64,000 bases of DNA from Vulcanimicrobiota bacterium (GTDB taxonomy: Bacteria > Vulcanimicrobiota > Xenobia > Xenobiales > JADMJV01). A program made the position numbers and the translations under genes. The number at the start of each line of letters is the position of its first letter. Position 1 is the first letter of the stretch. The notes under the pieces are model-generated. The model was not told the DNA's origin. It was given only the letters and a program-made list of their open reading frames with translations, and searched no databases. Shown in pieces: positions 61,257 to 64,000 of the stretch. The stretch is taken from assembly GCA_023447635.1 (NCBI GenBank), contig JAEXNA010000037.1:1-64000 (forward strand). Direction: 5' to 3'.

Positions 61257-61817
61257 CTACTTACCAGCCTTACCGGCCTTACCGGCCTTCTTGATGACGA
61301 CTTCATCGATGTAACGAACACCCTTGCCCTTATAAGGCTCCGGGGGACGCAGGCTGCGGATATTGGCGGCGACCTGTCCGACCTTCTGTTTGTCGATTCC
61401 AAGCACGTGAAGCTTGTTGGTCTTGGCGCGGTTGTCGACTTCCACTTCGAAGGTGATACCTTCGATAGGCGCAACTTTCACCGGGTGCGAGAAGCCAAGA
61501 GCCATCTCCAGGCCCTGGCCATCAGCGGCTACGCGGTAACCGATACCGATGATCTGAAGGCTGCGACGGAAACCTTCGCTGACGCCCTGGATCATGTTGG
61601 ATACCAGGGTACGAGCCAGTCCGTGCTGAGCCTTGTTGACGCGATTGTCGTTCGGGCGCACGATGGAGACTTCGCCGTCGGTCACTTCCACTTTCAGTTC
61701 GTGGTAGATCTTCTGACTCAGCGTGCCCTTCGGGCCTTTGACAGTGACATTCGCACCGTCGATCTTTACTTCCACGCCTTTAGGCAGCGTGATGGGTTTC
61801 TTTCCAATTCTAGACAC
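61257..61817 (-). CDS. rplF: Ribosomal protein L6
   Basis: 186 residues: MSRIGKKPITLPKGVEVKI, VKGPKGTLSQ, VSEGFRRSLQIIGIGYRVA and the conserved PPEPYKGKGVRYIDEVVIKKAGKAGK end. The last nine residues repeat Gly-Lys-Ala. Confidence 0.96.
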   Translation of the reverse strand: MSRIGKKPITLPKGVEVKIDGANVTVKGPKGTLSQKIYHELKVEVTDGEVSIVRPNDNRVNKAQHGLARTLVSNMIQGVSEGFRRSLQIIGIGYRVAADGQGLEMALGFSHPVKVAPIEGITFEVEVDNRAKTNKLHVLGIDKQKVGQVAANIRSLRPPEPYKGKGVRYIDEVVIKKAGKAGKAGK

Positions 61818-61828
61818 CTAGCAACTCC

Positions 61829-62227
61829 TTACCAAACGAAGGCGAGCACTTCGCCACCGACGTTCTGTTTGCGGGCCTTGCGACCGGTCATGATACCCTG
61901 GGGGGTGGACATGATTACGGTACCCATGCCGCCGAAAATGACCGGGATATCTTCTACGCCGACGTAGCGGCGTAGACCGGGACGGCTGACTCTCTTCAGG
62001 CCAGCGATCACCTCGCTCCGGTCAGGTGCGTACTTGAGGGTGACGCGAATGACACCCTGGACTCCGGTGTTGAGCACCTGGTAGTCCTTGATGAAACCTT
62101 CGCTCTTGAGCACCTTGGCGATCTGTTCCTTGACCTTGGAGGCGGGAATGTCGCACTGGGCGTGCTTGGCGTGGTTGGCGTTACGAATTCTGGTGAGCAT
62201 ATCCGCGATGGGATCTGTAGTAGGCAT
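61829..62227 (-). CDS. rpsH: Ribosomal protein S8
   Basis: 132 residues: PIADMLTRIRNANHAKH, LKRVSRPGLRRYVGVEDIPVIFGGMGTVIMSTPQGIMTGRKARKQNVGGEVLAFVW. In E. coli S8 represses its own operon by binding near the rplE start; see the hairpin upstream of rplE here. rpsN (S14) is not present between rplE and this gene. Confidence 0.96.
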   Translation of the reverse strand: MPTTDPIADMLTRIRNANHAKHAQCDIPASKVKEQIAKVLKSEGFIKDYQVLNTGVQGVIRVTLKYAPDRSEVIAGLKRVSRPGLRRYVGVEDIPVIFGGMGTVIMSTPQGIMTGRKARKQNVGGEVLAFVW

Positions 62228-62245
62228 ATTGAATTCCTCGGTTCC

Positions 62246-62827
62246 TTACTGCTGTCTCAGCGGGGCGCCCAGCAAGCGCAGCAGCTCGGCTCCCTCTTCA
62301 TCGGTCTTGGCGGTGGTGACGATGCAGATGTTCATTCCACGGACGCTATCGACTTTGTCGTAGTCGATCTCGGGGAAAATGATCTGCTCTTTGAGTCCCA
62401 TCGAGAAGTTGCCACGTCCGTCAAACTGCTTCGAGCTGATGCCACGGAAGTCGCGGATACGGGGCAGAACGATGTTGAACAGCTTATCCAGGAACACCCA
62501 CATCTGGGCGCGGCGCAGGGTCACCTTGGTGCCCAGCTTGACGCCTTCGCGCAGCTTGAAGTTCGAGATAGCCTTACGAGCCCTGGTGACCACAGCCTTT
62601 TGACCGGTGATCGCCTCGAGCTCTTTCACGGCGGCGTCGAGAATCTTCGGATTGCCGACGGCTTCGCCGACACCCATGTTGATCACGACTTTCTCCAGCC
62701 GGGGGATCTCCATGACGTTGGAGTAGTTGAAACGCTCTTGCATCGCCTTACGAACTTCTTCGTGATAGCGAGTTTCAAGACGCCAGGTGTTGGCCTTGCC
62801 AGCACCGTGCTCTTTGCTTTGTGCCAT
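62246..62827 (-). CDS. rplE: Ribosomal protein L5
   Basis: 193 residues from the ATG at 62827; the frame is open further upstream, but that part does not resemble L5. Landmarks: RYHEEVRKAMQERFNYSNVMEIPRLEKVVINMGVGEA, GQKAVVTRARKAISNFKLREG, LPRIRDFRGIS and GRGNFSMGLKEQIIFPEIDYDKVD. The N-terminus carries an extra ~15 charged residues. Confidence 0.95.
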   Translation of the reverse strand: MAQSKEHGAGKANTWRLETRYHEEVRKAMQERFNYSNVMEIPRLEKVVINMGVGEAVGNPKILDAAVKELEAITGQKAVVTRARKAISNFKLREGVKLGTKVTLRRAQMWVFLDKLFNIVLPRIRDFRGISSKQFDGRGNFSMGLKEQIIFPEIDYDKVDSVRGMNICIVTTAKTDEEGAELLRLLGAPLRQQ

Positions 62828-62914
62828 TTCGCTTGTCGGAGAGCCGTTTTCCACCAGGCGCGGACGTGTCTCTCCCCTTCTTCCTATGAAATTAGATGCC
62901 TGGATAAACTTCAA

Positions 62915-62938
62915 GGTGCCCGCCGTAAGGCGGACACC
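62915..62938 (-). promoter_or_regulatory. Hairpin in the rplX-rplE gap
   Basis: Stem GGTGTCCGCC/GGCGGGCACC (one mismatch) around TTAC in the 182-base gap between rplX and rplE. A second small stem (GGGG-TCA-CCCC, near 62974) lies ahead of it. No good T-run follows. It could be an attenuator, or an S8-type autoregulatory element. Confidence 0.4.
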
Positions 62939-63009
62939 CGATTTTTGAGAAGTGTATTAGGTTTTATCCGGGGTGACCCCAGATGTCAAGCCCTAAGGCA
63001 AGAAAAGGG

Positions 63010-63324
63010 CTACTTGGCCTTCTTCTTGGTGGCTTTCTTCTCGGTGCCTTTCTCATCCTTAGCCTTGGAGGCCGTTTTGCCCTTGGCTTTGGCATCCTTG
63101 TTCAACTTGACGTTGCTGGCGTGGATAGGAGCGGCTTCTTCCTTGATTCCGCCTTCGACCTCTTTCGGAGGACGGGGCTTCTTGTGCTTGGAAACGATGT
63201 TGACACCATCGACCGTCACGCGGTTGTTCTTGGTATCGACCTCGAGCACTTTGCCCTTCTTGCCCTTATCGCGGCCAGAAAGGATGTAGACTTCGTCGCC
63301 CTTTTTAACGTGCACCTTTGACAT
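63010..63324 (-). CDS. rplX: Ribosomal protein L24
   Basis: 104 residues: MSKVHVKKGDEVYILSGRDKGKKGKVLEVDTKNNRVTVDGVNIV with HKKPRPPKEVEGGIKEEAAPIHASNV matches the L24 KOW protein. A Lys/Ala-rich tail of ~30 residues (KATKKKAK) extends the usual fold. Start and rplN stop share one base (TAATG). Confidence 0.95.
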   Translation of the reverse strand: MSKVHVKKGDEVYILSGRDKGKKGKVLEVDTKNNRVTVDGVNIVSKHKKPRPPKEVEGGIKEEAAPIHASNVKLNKDAKAKGKTASKAKDEKGTEKKATKKKAK

Positions 63325-63692
63325 TAGAGCACCTCCGGCGCCAGAGCGACGATCTTCATGAAGTCTTTGTAACGCAGTTCACGAGCCACCGGCCCGAAGA
63401 TACGGGTTCCGCGAGGGTTTTTGTCCTCACGGATGATGACTGCGGCGTTGTCGTCGAAACGGATGTACGAGCCATCGGTACGACGAATCTTGTGTTTGGT
63501 GCGGACGACGACGGCTTTGACCACGTCACCCTTCTTGATGGCGGCACCAGGCTGGGCGGCCTTGACGGCACCCACGATGATGTCACCGACACCGGCGTAG
63601 CGACGCAGCGAACCGCCGAGCACGCGGATGCAAAGAATCTCTTTGGCACCCGAGTTGTCGGCAACGCGGAGTCGACTTTCTTGCTGAACCAT
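63324..63692 (-). CDS. rplN: Ribosomal protein L14
   Basis: 122 residues, standard length: MVQQESRLRVADNSGAKEILCIRVLGG, VGDIIVGAVKAAQPGAAIKKGDVVKAVVVRTKH, FGPVARELRYKDFMKIVALAPEVL. Confidence 0.97.
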   Translation of the reverse strand: MVQQESRLRVADNSGAKEILCIRVLGGSLRRYAGVGDIIVGAVKAAQPGAAIKKGDVVKAVVVRTKHKIRRTDGSYIRFDDNAAVIIREDKNPRGTRIFGPVARELRYKDFMKIVALAPEVL

Positions 63693-63739
63693 AACCTTGT
63701 TCTCCGTATTCCTTAGGGTCTACAGAAGACCCTCAATAA

Positions 63740-64000
63740 CTAGCGAGCTCTTTCGACGATCTCGACGACGCGCCATCTCTTCTGCTTCGAGAGCGGGCGG
63801 GTCTCCATGATACGTACGATGTCGCCGACGCCGCAGGAGTTCTCCTCGTCGTGGGCCTTGAACTTCTTGGTACGCTTGATGATCTTTCCGTACAGGCGGT
63901 GAGGGAACTGACGCGCCACCTCGACCACTACGGTCTTATCCATCTTGTCGCTAACCACAGTGCCCAGGCGAACCTTACGGCTATTGCGGTCGGTTTCGGT
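63740..64000 (-). CDS. rpsQ: Ribosomal protein S17, 5' end beyond the window
   Basis: The frame runs off the right edge. Visible: SRKVRLGTVVSDKMDKTVVVEV, HRLYGKIIKRTKKFKAHDEEN and VGDIVRIMETRPLSKQKRWRVVEIVE, which is most of S17. Residues TETDRN before SRK show the frame continues upstream of base 64000, so the start codon is not seen. Confidence 0.95.
   Translation of the reverse strand, partial: TETDRNSRKVRLGTVVSDKMDKTVVVEVARQFPHRLYGKIIKRTKKFKAHDEENSCGVGDIVRIMETRPLSKQKRWRVVEIVERAR

Overview
The window is one contiguous, high-GC bacterial chromosome segment. I see no insertion sequence, prophage, CRISPR array or tRNA gene. A two-partner-secretion adhesin, pseudopilins, lipoproteins and secreted hydrolases point to a diderm. 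The ribosomal block (rpsQ-rplN-rplX-rplE-rpsH-rplF-rplR-rpsE-rplO-secY-adk-map-infA-rpmJ-rpsM-rpsK-rpoA-rplQ) lacks rpsN, rpmD and rpsD, as I recall for cyanobacterial operons. A lineage near Cyanobacteria or an uncultured group such as Eremiobacterota/Xenobia is my guess only; no marker here fixes it.

Region 1 (1-5.8 kb). The 3' end of a formylglycine-generating-enzyme-like gene faces a minus-strand operon. That operon encodes a nucleotidyltransferase, a PqqD-like peptide-binding protein, an HPr-kinase-like enzyme, a radical SAM enzyme with a degenerate nucleotidyltransferase-like tail, and a 29-residue peptide followed by a terminator. The peptide has a YxxP leader motif and a Thr/Ser/Pro-rich tail. 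This looks like a ribosomally made, modified peptide (RiPP) system that combines lasso-peptide tailoring enzymes with radical SAM chemistry, with no lasso cyclase in view. It is the most interesting find.

Region 2 (5.9-23.3 kb). A secreted alpha/beta hydrolase, a six-hairpin-glycosidase-like protein, a four-domain RNA end-processing fusion (MJ1316/DUF504, EEP nuclease, 2H phosphoesterase, poly(A)-polymerase-like), an NlpC/P60-type lipoprotein, and a ~2,700-residue TpsA-like exoprotein with six ~650-bp repeats.

Region 3 (23.3-36.6 kb). A signalling operon (TerB-like, membrane Ser/Thr kinase, FHA-FHA-cyclase), an oxidoreductase/ATP-grasp pair, a tandem pseudokinase with TPR segments, a GAF protein, DUF2804 and DUF1428 proteins, a secreted M14 carboxypeptidase, and a VanW/glycosyltransferase locus whose frames are broken, one break at a G8 tract.

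Region 4 (36.6-49.6 kb). GlgC, lipoproteins, a CdsA-like protein, an RNase II-type exonuclease, an inositol monophosphatase, and a pseudopilin/GspF operon ending in a membrane Ser/Thr kinase.

Region 5 (49.7-64 kb). guaA, tyrS, a two-ATPase ABC protein of ECF type, and the spc/alpha ribosomal operon, which runs off the right edge in rpsQ.
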